Assembly (NCBI GenBank): GCA_003427395.1
Contig: BFEA01000134.1
Coordinates: 1,813,639-1,838,141, forward strand
From: Chara braunii
Lineage: Eukaryota; Streptophyta; Charophyceae; Charales; Characeae
DNA length: 24,503 bases
Direction of reading: 5' to 3'
Below the pieces are notes generated by a model. It was not told where the DNA came from and did not search any database. It worked only from the letters and a program-made list of their open reading frames with translations. This document shows positions 1-10,375 of the stretch, piece by piece. Each line of letters opens with the position of its first letter. Position 1 is the stretch's first letter. Made by a program: the position numbers and the translations under genes.

Positions 1-91
1 GAAGCATGTGGTTGTGCGTGGGTGAGTGGGCGGGCGGGTGTGAGTCAGTGCATGGGAAACTTTCTTTTTTGTTTATGTTCTCCCGCCCGAG

Positions 92-270
92 GCCCTCTTC
101 TCACCGCCGAAAACAGACAAACAGGATAACGGAAAAATGAAAGACAAACGAAAAAAGGAAAGAAAAGAAGGGGTAAGAAAAGAAAAAAAAATCGACGCCC
201 TCTTGTCGCCGGCCGCCAAAAACGGGCAAAGAAGACAACATGAAAATAAAGAGAAACGAAAAAAGGAAAG
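92..270 (+). repeat. Diverged direct repeat of about 72 bp
   Basis: The stretch at 92-162 is repeated in diverged form at 197-270. Both start with a gccctctt motif followed by a cgccg-rich piece and end in the same acgaaaaaaggaaag string. The rest is purine-rich. The second copy ends exactly where the TIR-element sequence begins at 271. Short open frames here are low-complexity K/R/E strings and I do not call them genes. Positions 1-91 hold nothing I recognise. Confidence 0.6.
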
Positions 271-612
271 ATGGTTCACGTCACACTGCTGTACCTTTTC
301 AGATGGGACAAGATCGCGGCCGTCTGGAGAAATGGGGATTTGGTACTTGGCTGGTCACACGTTTACATCCACAAATTGTGCAAGAACTTTTGCGAACGAA
401 TTTTTGTCAATTCTTGAAGAAAATGCAAAAAAAAAGGGCATTTGCGGTCACCTCCAGAGGTGACGGCAAAATCCCTTGCCCCGCGGCTTCCCAGGCCGCT
501 GACAAATGGGTACTGGAATAGTACATTTGCGAATTTGGTAGATCCGTGTGACCGGCCTTTTCCCCTCTTTTTTGGGATTTTGGGATTATAGGTCCCCGTG
601 TGAGTATGCCCT
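271..612 (+). mobile_element. TIR element copy A1, 5'-truncated
   Basis: This is a non-coding DNA transposon-like copy. It starts internally at atggttcacgtcac and ends in the terminal motif ggtccccgtgtgagtatgcc at 591-610. The same sequence recurs inverted at 627-1034 and, with a different middle, at 21954-22452, which fixes the family and the end. A subterminal hairpin lies at 444-467 (10-bp stem with one mismatch, 4-nt loop). The 5' terminal ~80 bp present in the other copies is missing. No transposase is encoded, so it is a non-autonomous MITE-like element; superfamily not assigned. Confidence 0.7.
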
Positions 613-626
613 GAGTATGCCCTGGG

Positions 627-1034
627 GGCATACTCACAAGGGGACCTATAATCCCAAAATCCGAAAAAAAAAGGGGAAAAGGCTGGTCACCCGGATCTAC
701 CAAATTCGCAAATGTACTATTCCAGTACCCATTTGTCAGCGGCCTGGGAAGCCGCGGGTCAAGGGATTTCGCGGTCACCTTTGGAGGTGACCGCACATGC
801 CCTTTTTCATTTGTTGCATTTTTCTTCGAAAATTGGCAAAAATTCGTTCAGAAAAGTTCTTGCACAGCTAGTGGATGGCGCCGTGTGACCAGCCAAGTAC
901 CAAATCCCCATTTCTCCTGACAGCCGCGACCTTGTCCCATCTGAAAAGGCACAGCAGTGTGACGTGAACCATGCCCAAAACCTCAAATCGGCCCTTCCCA
1001 AATTGCGGATTTGGGGTTGCTGTGTGAGTATGCC
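627..1034 (-). mobile_element. TIR element copy A2, both ends present
   Basis: Inverted relative to A1 and nearly abutting it, so 271-975 folds into a near-continuous ~340-bp-arm palindrome. Its ends are gggcatactcacaaggggac (627) and, at the other side, gctgtgtgagtatgcc (to 1034), matching the TIRs of the 21954-22452 copy. The subterminal hairpin at 769-792 is perfect (10-bp stem, ttgg loop). No coding capacity. An extra gagtatgccct at 613-623 between A1 and A2 looks like a duplicated terminus. I see no clear target-site duplication. Confidence 0.7.
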
Positions 1035-1050
1035 ATGAGACAGAAGCAAA

Positions 1051-1084
1051 ACAGGACATACAAGAAAACAGGACATACAAGAAA
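1051..1084 (+). repeat. 17-bp tandem duplication
   Basis: Two adjacent copies of acaggacatacaagaaa directly outside the A2 terminus. No function is apparent. Confidence 0.75.
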
Positions 1085-1143
1085 ACACCAATAGCCGGCT
1101 GGTGCATGCGAGGAATTTTTTTTCTTTTTTTTTTGGAAAGCAT

Positions 1144-1432
1144 CTAACCCTTACGCAGCATTGGCCGTGGGGGGAGGGCGGTGTTCAGCTGCACGCCGGA
1201 ATCGGGTTGAAGTTTTGATGCGGGCCGGCGGATGAAGGCGATCGAGGGAGAGGGGGCGTGCAGAGCGGTGCGTGCACCAAATTGTTCACAACGCGCCAGA
1301 AAACGAGAGAGCGGTCCAGAAAACGAGAGAGCGCGCCCACGGGGCCAAGCGGTGGCGGGCGTGGATGCGAGGGTATATCTCGAAGCGCCCGCCGTCAAAT
1401 AGCAAGATATGTCGTTTTGTGGCGTGCTCGTT
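1144..1432. other. Unassigned GC-rich segment next to the left LTR copy
   Basis: No gene is recognised. It contains a 20-bp tandem duplication (ccagaaaacgagagagcggt-like, 1296-1335). On the minus strand, the sequence crossing its right edge reads CCCTATAAAACGAG, a TATA-box-like string at the point where the left and right long repeats stop matching. If the left long repeat is a genuine 3' LTR, this should be its R-U5, but it does not match the corresponding part of the right copy (12371-13057). It may be another element's sequence or the product of a false join. Confidence 0.4.
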
Positions 1433-3532
1433 TTATAGGGAAAAGGCCGTGTGGAGACGGGGGATACAGGAGGCTGACGCCCGATCAAAGAGTGCTTGTC
1501 AGTCCACATATCAATCAACCGCAAAAATCTCAAGACGTCATCAAGAAAAGAAAACACTCGCGCAACCCCCAATCAATCCTTTTCGACACGAGAGAGAGAG
1601 AAAGAAAGAAAGAAAGCACTTATCNGCTTGATCATGCATGNAGCTAANGGACCGACCCGCGACTCAGGTTTAGTGAGCCAACGCGGCGTTGATCCGAGGC
1701 GCCTTGTTTTTTGGGGCNGCCCTGTNCCTCGGTGGCTGATGTCATGCANCATAAGGGAGATGGCATACGCAGTGCATTCAGAGCTACATATCTAAACACT
1801 CTTGCATTCTCGAACAAAATCCTGACGTCGACCGTCTAATCAATGCAAAAAGACNTGCATCTNCATACATACATTCACTNTGGAAGGCGCGAAAATGACA
1901 GGGGTATACAAGTCAGAAANCAATCGAGGGAATTGTACACACGCATCCACCGGTCACAAGACAAGAGGATCAATTCCTCGACATATGGGGATTACCCAGG
2001 AAACTAATGGAAGAGTTCGGGAAGAAGTTCTTTCACACAAGAAAGCGCACTGATTCATTCTCATCCAAGAGAGAGACAAACACCGAGGCACATCATCTTT
2101 CAAAGATAGAGGAGAGAGAGGGAGACGAGGAAGGAATGTCGAGATAGAAAATGACGAGACCCAAAAAAGAGAAAGTTCGGCGTTGCCGCCGCTTACTCAC
2201 GTCTGAGATAAAGATTCCGCAACAAGTTCGGCGTTGCCGCCTCTTACTCACGTCTGAGATAAAGATTCCGCAACAACAAGGGCGCATTCGCCGTTAATTC
2301 CAATATTGCCCCGGGCCAATCACTCACTCAACTCCCATCATCAATCCTCATACCCGCACCGACGATCCCGATCGTCGCGTGCTAACTCCCACCACTGCGA
2401 TCGTCACCCCGCCGACGTAAACTCGACTCGGCTCGCCCAAATCCCAGTCCGTCGTGGCGATCAAGCGCGCAACCGGCCAGCCTATCGTCAGCCCAACAGG
2501 ACTTTCCGACTCGCATCAAAACACTCTGCCTAGCCACTGCTTCCCGGAAGTTGGCTTAGGAGTCGAGAACGTAAGAGATATTTGCGGACGCGCTTGCGGA
2601 TTTTATAGTTGCGAGAAGGGAGATAGAAGGGGGAAAAAGTAGAGGGGAAGTGGAGGTGTAAGAGGAGAAGCAGAAGGAGAAGACTTTGAGAAAAGCGCTC
2701 CGTGGAAGCCATGTTGATGCCTCGAAACTTAAAGTTCAACCAATCAGATTCATCGCGCAATAGGAAGGTCCTATTGATCAACGTTCCTGATTGGTGAGTG
2801 GGAGACATCGAAGGATCGACTGGGCGTCGCGCGCTGAGTTGGAGGGTGAGGAGAAAAAAAGCGCGAGAAGTAGCGCAAGACGGGTCCAAGATTCAGACGA
2901 GCAAGAAAGGGAAATGAGCGCGCAAAAAGCAGAGCGGGAGAGAGAGAGAGAAGGAGATAAAAACAGTTACAGGAGAGAGAAAGAGGAGGGGGAAGGAAAA
3001 AGGAGCGCGGGAGAGAGCGAGGCGGGGGACAGAGAGGAGAAAGCTTTCATGCTCGGCGCCGTCAACAAAAAAGGAGAAAAGGCACCGAAATAGTTACAAC
3101 TTGCCTACGTCCTAAACCAATTCAAAATTGAAATCACCGTATCCGCGCGTAAAAGAGCGACGCGGGAAAAGAAAGTCCTACGCCCATTCGTGTTCCCACA
3201 AAATTCTGAGAGTTTTTCCTAACGTGACCAATAACATTCACATACGAAAAGGATACGTCGAGATTCCGCTTATCCCGAAATTCTCAACTGCTGGGCCCAA
3301 TTCCCAGCGCGCTCGCTAAGGCGCACTCAAATTTCCAGGCATTTCCCGAATAATTATTGCAGAAAAAAAAAAAAAAAAAAAACCCGAGGATCGCAAAAAG
3401 CTTTCGAAAGATACAGGCCCAAAGCTCGGCACCCGAAATCAAGAAAACGAAACGGGGTTTTTATGGGGTTGGTATGATACAAGCAAAAAGGGGTACGAAA
3501 TATAGCACGGGTTCGGGAAGTAGTTCGTCACA
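1433..3532 (-). repeat. Left long terminal repeat copy (3' LTR candidate)
   Basis: Direct repeat of 13058-15153. Read on the minus strand it begins TGTGACGAACTAC, a canonical LTR start, and both copies lose similarity exactly at that TG/CA boundary. The part 1433-2673 is identical to 13058-14298 at a constant offset of 11625, including ten N characters (1625, 1641, 1648, 1718, 1726, 1749, 1855, 1863, 1880, 1920). The part 2674-3532 differs from its partner by roughly 5-7% by eye, with small indels. Open frames inside are low-complexity. No polypurine tract is visible just beyond 3532. Simple repeats include GA runs near 1590-1616 and 2940-2953 and an A run at 3362-3380. Confidence 0.75.
2174..2275 (+). 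repeat. 51-bp tandem duplication in left LTR copy
   Basis: Units at 2174-2224 and 2225-2275, each starting agttcggcgttgccgcc and ending attccgcaaca, with one mismatch (gcttact versus tcttact). The same pair occurs at 13799-13900. It could be a duplicated U3 regulatory module, which is inference from its position in the presumed U3. Confidence 0.85.
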
Positions 3533-3956
3533 TATGTGACGCGCAGGGGGTTCCAAAATTATGCGATCTCCTGATTGCATGTCATGGAGGAGAAGGATAG
3601 AAGGGGAAGAGTGATGCATGAGGAACCAAGCGTATCAACAGATCATCAGAAAGAAGCACAAGGAATGATAACTGAGCCGCGAAGGAGATGGCAACAACAT
3701 CCGTGGCAAGATCACCGCAGCCCTGTCATGTGCAACCCCTTGTCCTTCACACTGTAGAGATCGTCCAGGTGACGCCATCATGGTCCCCCTGATCTCCGTG
3801 TGCTCTGCACCCCAGTTCTTCGCTGCCTATCGAATCAGAGCGTAAGTTGACGTCATTGTCGATGGCGTGATCTTCGCGAAGCTTACTGATTCGTGTCGGG
3901 TTCCCGTGCTGATTCGATGAAGAAAGAAGGAGGGGGGATAGACACGTGAGTAGGAT
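3533..3956. other. No gene seen between LTR copy and third ORF
   Basis: About 420 bp with no recognisable coding or RNA gene. It begins with a perfect 16-bp palindrome at the LTR edge (3526-3541). The expected polypurine tract next to the 3' LTR on the minus strand is absent: the bases there read GGAACCCCCTGCGCGTCACATA. Confidence 0.5.
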
Positions 3957-5933
3957 CTACCGCTGGGCTGGAATGGGCCAGTAGAGGCGGTACATGGGGG
4001 TGATCTCACGGGGACGACGGGGAGGAAGTGGGGGTAGGTAGCGATGTATCCCCTCTATAGGGAGTTCCTCATAGCGAATGATCCGGTGAAAGCGGGGGAA
4101 GTGATCGCCGCTACGGGGGAGGGAAGCGAGGTAGTCGCGATAGAAGGAGGAGAGGGTACGAAAGAGCGCCGCTCGAAAGAACTCGTAGTGGCGACAGGCG
4201 GGGATTGTCCCCGTGGCTACGTAGTAGACTTCCACCAAGTTGCATCACTCCCATGCGGCGCTGATCAGGAGGATATGCCAACAGAACGTGGGGGCAGCGG
4301 GCTGAAGGGATGCGTGGGGGTAAACGGTAGCGAGTAGGCGGGTAGAGTAAAAGTCGCAGAAGAGATGGGGAAGGAAGGGATGGAGGGGGAAGGTGGCGGG
4401 GGTGCGGATCTGCTCGAGGGTGAGAAAATCAAGGGGATGGCGGGACAAGGTCCGAGGACGAAGGCCTATCGTCCGCATCGGTACGTGGGCGAACTGGGGG
4501 ACGGGCGGGGCTGGAGGAGGAGGGGGTTCGACTCCGTCTCCGTCGCGCGGTGCTTGAGGTGGCGGCTGCGAGGTCGCCATCTTCGGGCTTCGGCGGCTCC
4601 GAATTCCTGGTCGGATCGTTACCGATGTGCAAGCTGGCTCCGCTGGCGAACTCCAGCTGGCGTTTCCCAGTGGCAATTTCTTCGCTCCTTCACGCTGCTT
4701 CCGGATCTTCCGCTTCCGTGCCCGTGCGCGCCGCTTCCTCTGGCAAAGCTTCCCACTCAGACTCGGTTTCTTCTTCTCCCTCTCCTTCTTCACTCAGCTC
4801 ACCCTCACTATATTCGCTATAGCTTCCCTCCTCCGATGTTTCCTCGTCGTCGTCTTCTTCTTCGTCGTCGATCACCACTACCTCCTCCTTCGGATAGAAG
4901 GCCTGAGGAATGATGTCGTAGGGCTTCAGATACTCCTGCCCCGATGGTAGCGTATCCTCGTCCCTGGGTTACTCCAAGCACGCGGTCCACTGAAGGTACG
5001 GGTCCAATGACCGCTCGAGGACGTGCGGAGCAGGGATGTCGTCACTTTGGGAATAGATGTCGGGCGAGAGATCGTCCGCTAATTGCACGATTGGCGCGAT
5101 GAGCTCCTGCGCAATCAACTGGCGGCGACCCGGTTGTACCGATCCAAAGAGAAAGCCAAGAAGATCGCCCTCCACATTAGTCCTCCAAGCCTGTTTGATC
5201 AGCAGCTCCAAATTCTCGATCCACGCAGGATGCTCGCTGGTTCGTGTCCACGTTACCTGTACTCGGGCCAAGCAGAAGGACAACTCGTCGAAAGTTTCGC
5301 GCCACAGCCGCCAATGCCCAGGATTGATAAGCGGGACTGAAAGAGGCTCGAACGAGAAGGAAAGAGAAGGATGAAGATCGGATTGCCAGAAGGTGGGGAA
5401 AAGAGGGGGGAGACCGAAGATAGAGAGAGGAGCGAGAGGATCGGCGTGGTTCATTGGGGACGGGGGAAGGGGACGAGGGTGGGGATCGCAACTGGCCGCT
5501 CACGCGGAGAACGACGGATGTCGCCAAGATCCGGTGTAAAGGTCGGGATGAGATTGTGCCCAGGTCGGGCGGGAACGTGCTGCCACACGTTGGACACCTG
5601 CTCCGTCCACTTGTGCAGCGAAGTCAAGATCGCGGTATGCCACTGCGGATTGACCGAGCTGATGTCGCCGCTGAATGCCGCAACCGTGGTGACGTGGCTC
5701 GTTCAGGGAGCCACTCGCCGATGAACTGCGATTACCTCCACAAATACTACTGCGTGAGGACTCCTTTCAATTTGAAACGCGGCGGCGGCACACAGACCCA
5801 TGTCGTAGAAGAATTGCGCCAAACGCCGAAGATCCGTATTGAGCCGAGGGTGACAAACTTGCCGAATCTCTAAGATGTGGCCACGTGGCTGCAACAACTG
5901 TTCATCAAGAGCCCGCTCCGTGATGAAACTCAT
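3957..5933 (-). pseudogene. Degenerate third ORF downstream of integrase
   Basis: Not recognised. The first ATG at 5933 overlaps the integrase stop (ATGA, 5933-5930). Coding-like sequence then runs on the minus strand with stops near 5703, 4969, 4690 and 4245 and frame changes near 5455 and 4580-4430. From the N-terminus it has a moderately hydrophobic start, a tryptophan-rich central part (about 5454-4969) with motifs such as HPAWIENLELLIKQAW, a strongly acidic E/D/S tract (about 4878-4690, including EEGSYSEYSEGELSEE), a Pro/Ser/Arg-rich linker, and a C-terminal part with HYEFFRAALFRTLSSFYRDY. I see no clear signal peptide or transmembrane helix, so 'envelope' is not supported beyond position. 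It could be an element-specific accessory or extended Gag-like protein. Confidence 0.5.
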
Positions 5934-7666
5934 GGCGAGGTTGGAGAGGAGGACGAAGGACAGGAGGGAGAGAGCGGAGAGAGAGTTAGATCGTCGTCAT
6001 TCTCCTCGCTTTCCGAGGAAGAAGAGGGAGGGAGATCAGAAGGAGGAAGAAGACGGAGGTAGGAGGTATGTCGGACGATGGGGACAGAGCTATGGCTGGC
6101 ACTGGCCTCAGGTGCGATGCGCACCGTGTTGGCGTCGTTGGATCCGAGCTCAACAACGCGAAAACAGCCAGAAAACTTGGGAGCGAGTTTCCGGTCGCGT
6201 GCACATTTACGTACCTGTACCAGGTCCCCTAATTTATATTGGTGCTGGGGCCCAGCATTTCCATTCCAAGCCTCGTAGCTACGGACCTGTCTACCGTGGG
6301 CCAGTTCGGTCATCCTTTGCCTTTTTCAGGCTAGCTTCGGGACGACCCTTTCCATTAATTCGGTGTACCTATTGGCCTTGGCCTTGAGGGCTGCATGCGT
6401 GTCTCTACCCCCTGCTTCGGCAATTTTCGAGTTACCCCGGTAGTCGACACAGGGGAGGCTGTTAGTACGAAGCTGAAAAGGGGTAAACCATGTGGATTCG
6501 TGAGGAGTGGCCCGGTGGATCCCGACGATCTGATATACGATCCCGGGCCACGGACGCGTGTCGTGTGCTGCTAAGTTTCTGCGGAGGGCGGTTTAAATCA
6601 TACGGTTGGCATTTTCGGCCAACCCGTTCGACTGAGACACGTGGGGTGCCGTATGTCGGAGCGTGACGCCCCTTCGCGCAAGCAGTTCTTCTACCTCACC
6701 CTTGAATTCAGACCCATTGTCGGTTAGAATTTCTTCCGTATCTAGATGGGTATAGAGGAACCGTTCGATGTACGTGGCTATTTCTGCGGCCTTTCGGGTC
6801 TTACAGGGATAGACTTCGATGTACTTGGAAAAATGGTCTATTAATACCAACAGGATAGAATATTCGCAGCAGTTTGGGCCAGGTGGCACGTCGATATATG
6901 TCGTGTCCATGCTGACACGCTGGAAAGGATGCTCTACTTCCGTTGGTACTATCGTGTTTGGTCCCCGTATTGGGGCGCGATCATCGGCACAGACCAGACA
7001 GTTGGCGACAATGTATTTGACATCATCTCGTATATTGGACCAGAACCATCGGTTCTGCTCTACAGTTGCCTCCGTGACACGTATCGCGAAATGAGTGGCC
7101 TGTTCTTCGTGAGCAGATCGGATCCAATCATATCTCTGGAATGGATGGGAAACCGTCAACCACGAACCCGATCTGTCAATTGTACGTTTTTCCAAATGTC
7201 CGTTGATCTATCGATGGTCTCGAGATATCTCGGTTGCCCTACGTCTGTCGTGTTTGGTGAGGTGCCCCAATGATAATCCCGCTAATTTCGATAATAAAAT
7301 TTTATCCGTCCAAACCTCCGCTCGTCGGTATTTTTCGTCGTATTCAGGCTCGTCCGTACGGGCAGCCTCGAATCGAACCTCCGTGGGGAGTTTATTCGTT
7401 CTACACAGGGGGCACCTCCATTCCTTGCTACTCGTCCGATATCGAATACAGGCCCCGTGCACACGATTGACACACGTGGCACATTCTACCCAAATTGAAT
7501 CGACAAACCCAGTTTCGAAAGGATGACAGTCGACCCCATAAACCCGGGCAATACATGTGCAAAAATAGCAAAATTTATCGGGGAGGGTGGCAAAGAAAGC
7601 TGAGGAAGTGAGAGGGGCAGAATTAGTAGGAGGAGAAGGCGTCGCGGAGGCAGGCGGGTTAGTCAT
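5930..7666 (-). pseudogene. PHD finger plus integrase ORF, degenerate
   Basis: This would insert element cDNA into the host genome. From ATG at 7666 one frame runs to TGA at 5930, interrupted by TAG (7208), TAA (6593) and TGA (near 6326). Residues 33-88 form a C4HC3 zinc finger: C33-x2-C36, C62-x2-C65, H70-x2-C73, C85-x2-C88, with W83 before the last pair, as in PHD fingers. After the TAG comes an integrase HHCC zinc domain (H-x5-H-x30-C-x2-C), then a DDE core with SMDTTY, LTDNGSEF and NGLAEN, all three acidic residues kept. The C-terminal part (GDLVQVRKCARDRKLAPKF) is the usual Ty3/gypsy integrase SH3-like tail, followed by Ser/Glu/Pro low complexity. A PHD finger here is unusual; binding histone tails for target choice is inference. 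Confidence 0.85.
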
Positions 7667-7736
7667 GATGACAAAGGAGGAGAGATGAGATTGAATTGCA
7701 GAGAGGGTAGAACAGACAAATTAGTCCTTGGGTCAC

Positions 7737-10337
7737 TTACTGCTTTGATAAGATCTCCACTTGGCCGTACCGAGGTCCAATCTCCTGTTCGGGTTCGTTC
7801 CACGGAATCACCTCCTCACTCTTCGGAACTTTCTCAGGACGGTGCAGTCGTGTCAGTCCGTCCGCATTCCCGTGTCTCTCGTGCTTTCGATGACGAATGT
7901 CAAAGTCCATGCTCTGCAGTACCGTCGCCCATCGCCCGATCATGCCCGAGTAAGCCTTCGATTTCTTCAGAGCCAACAGGGGCTCATGATCGGTTACCAA
8001 GGTGAACTTTCGCCCGTACAGGTAAGCGCGAAAGTGACTGATTCCCCAGAGGGCCGCGTAGCATTCTCCCGTTGGAGCGGCGTAGTTGTGCTTTCAGGCG
8101 GGAACCGATTTGGACGCATACTCCACTACACTCTCGAGTCCACTTGGTCCCACCTGGGCAAGGATCGCTGAAATTGCCTCTGGCTGCCAGTCAGTGATGA
8201 GAACAAAAGGCTTTTCGGGATCCGGCCTTATAAGGACCGGAGCCGAAATGAGAGCGGCCTTGAGTTTCGAAAACGCTTGATCACACTCCGGCGTCCAGAT
8301 CAACGACTGATCTTTGCGCAGCAGATTTGTGAGGGGTCCCGCAATCGCCGCAAAGCCCTTGATAAATCGTCGGTAGTACGAGGCCAGGCCCAAAACGGCG
8401 CGAACTTGCGTGATAGTCATAGGCACCGACACATCTCTGACAACTGTCACCTTCTGCGGCTCTGGTTGGAGCCCTTGGTCTGTCACCACGTGCCCTAAGA
8501 AGGAAATGGTGGTGAGGAAAAACTGACACTTCTCAAGCGCCACCTTGAAGCCCGCATCTCGCAACGCATGCAGAGCCCATTCGATGTGCTGCACGTATCC
8601 CTCGTAGGAACTTGAGTACACAAGAATGTCATCCATGTACACAATCACGCAGTAATTGATGATGCTCTGCGTCTAACGAGTCTTCCGCACGAAATTCTGG
8701 AAAGCCATATTCATGGCTCGCTGAAAGGTTGCGGGGCGTTGCAGATATCCATTGGACATTGAATCCACTGCCACGTACCCTCGAAAAGCACAAACACCGT
8801 TTTCAGATGATCTTCTTCTCGGACAAGAAGGTGATGGAACCCATGGCGAACATCAAACTTACTGAAAAATCGAGAACTCCCAATCGCATCCAACAACTCA
8901 TCAATCCGAGAGAGGGGGTACACATATTTGATCGTGATATCATTCAATTTCCGGTAATCAATGCAAATGCGAATCCCTCCGGCTTTTTTAGGCACGATTA
9001 CTACAAGAAAAGATCATGGACCTATAGCGGGTTCGATCCATCCATTAGCTTCGAACTCCTTAATCCGCTGAAAAGCGGCTGCTCTTTGAGCTGGCGAGTA
9101 TCGGTAAGGAGCGCAGCTAATGGGCGGACGATCTCCCGTGAGAATGACATGCTCGATTACGTTAGTCAAGCCGATATCATTATCATGCACGCTCAGCACC
9201 TCCGCATAACCGTTCAAAACATTGATTAACGACTTTCGAAGTTTCGTGGGGACGTGGTTTGGAAGAGTGATCGTCGATTTCCCAATAGTCTTAAGGGGTA
9301 TGTCGATCCAATCAACCGGCCGCTCCCGTTGATCGTATACAATCGAAAAGACAAAAGTACTAGTGCGAACAGAGAAGACAATCGCAATCATCTGTGATTT
9401 GGTGGGGCTGATCATTTCGGTTTCTTTGGTTTCGGCGTCAGTTTCTGAGTCGGCCGAAGTCTGTTCCACAGTCAGCCCTGTTAGATCCGTTATCTCCTGC
9501 ATTAGGTCAGGCACGTCATTTACCGGCGCTTCCGCTTCCTGTTTAATCAAAGCGATGGTTGCCCCGGTCGTTAGTAACGACCTGGGCGGGAAGATAGAAA
9601 CGTCCAGATACTGTTCCGTTTGTTGATTACGCGTTCGCAAGGAAAGTGCTCCCTCATACAAAGTACGAGGGGGTTCCAAATGATCAGCTAGGTCGGATAC
9701 TTGCAAGATGGGTTCCCCGAGGAGGACTGAAGGACTGACCTGGGTTTTCGTAGGCGCAAGCGCGCTGTCTCCTGAATCCACGTGGAAGCTTCGGGCAGTA
9801 TCGGGGCGTACTCGAAACTCTTTAGGAATTTCGTGTTCGAAGAGCTCGACCAGGTGCTTCCATTCTTCCTTACTAGGCAGTTCTTCCTCATATTTTTGTT
9901 CCTTGATTCCACTACCTATGCCCGAGGAGGAATACTCCTCGGGATCAATGTGTGGAATCATCCTTATTCGGGCCGAGTCAGAAGTTCGCTTTACTGCTCG
10001 GGTGGAAATTCGCAAGGGAACGGTTTGAGGCTTTCCCCTAGTTTGCGTGAGCACCAGCTGCTTTGAATCGAAATGCAGACGGGCCCCTACCACCATCGCC
10101 CAAGGTAGTCCCAACAACATAGAATAGGAGCGCACATCTATTACTAGTGCGTTAACAAGGACATGTACGCGTCCGACCTTTATAGCCACATTCTCAATAA
10201 TGCCCACGATGTTCATTGCTTCCTCGTCGGTAGAGACATAATGGTCCTTGCCAGATTGAGGGAGAATGGATCCGAGTCGTCCCGTCTTCCGGACGGTTTC
10301 TAATGATATGGCTACTGCGGACGACCCTGTATCAATG
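7737..10337 (-). pseudogene. Ty3/gypsy protease, reverse transcriptase and RNase H
   Basis: This is the pol core that copies the element RNA. It starts in the protease (IDTGSSAVAIS, aspartic protease DTG at about 10333). After a variable linker comes the RT, with HVILTGDRPPI and PYRYSPAQ near 9100, IDYRKLND near 8965, FFSKFDVRHGFHHLLV, and the catalytic YMDD at about 8639-8628. RNase H follows, with TDWQPEAISAILAQ near 8195 and LVTDHEPLLALKKSK near 7990. Lesions: TGA at 9014, a one-base loss near 8729-8735 that shifts frame before YMDD, TAG at 8675, and TGA at 8094 (where the family usually has Cys). The frame ends at TAA 7737, 70 bp before the PHD-integrase ATG. The first RNase H acidic motif is followed by Trp instead of the common Ala/Ser. 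The first codons at 10354-10338 in this frame are adapter-derived. Confidence 0.9.
10137..10337 (+). repeat. 201-bp segment duplicated around the adapter (left copy)
   Basis: Identical as read to 10376-10576 at an offset of 239. It encodes the start of the protease on the minus strand. Because 239 is not a multiple of three, the duplication breaks the protease frame. Ignoring the extra copy puts the upstream and downstream reading frames in register. Confidence 0.95.
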
Positions 10338-10375
10338 CTGTCTCTTATACACATCTAGATGTGTATAAGAGACAG
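10338..10375. other. Nextera mosaic-end junction adapter (artefact)
   Basis: CTGTCTCTTATACACATCT followed directly by its reverse complement. This is the 19-bp Tn5 mosaic end used in tagmentation kits, and the 38-bp head-to-head form is the mate-pair circularisation junction. It is flanked by two copies of the same 201 bp, as expected when an unclipped read or gap-fill is placed in the scaffold. Translated, it gives the well-known artefact peptide MCIRDS at 10354. Confidence 0.98.

Noticed and set aside
1144-1572. 142-codon minus-strand frame shared at its start with 13197-12742
   Set aside because: The shared part is just the duplicated LTR block; the two frames diverge completely at the breakpoint and show no domain.
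4365-4950. Plus-strand open frames of 90-180 codons
   Set aside because: Antisense shadows of the acidic and Pro-rich parts of the third ORF; no domain-like sequence.
7600-7740. Possible intron joining RNase H and PHD-integrase (GTAAGT at 7740, tactaat branch-like site, ctcacttcctcag acceptor at 7600)
   Set aside because: Removing it leaves the two frames out of register by one base. In a decayed element this cannot be told from chance.
10338-10375. 38-bp perfect palindrome as a biological site
   Set aside because: It is the Nextera mosaic-end junction, not genomic DNA.
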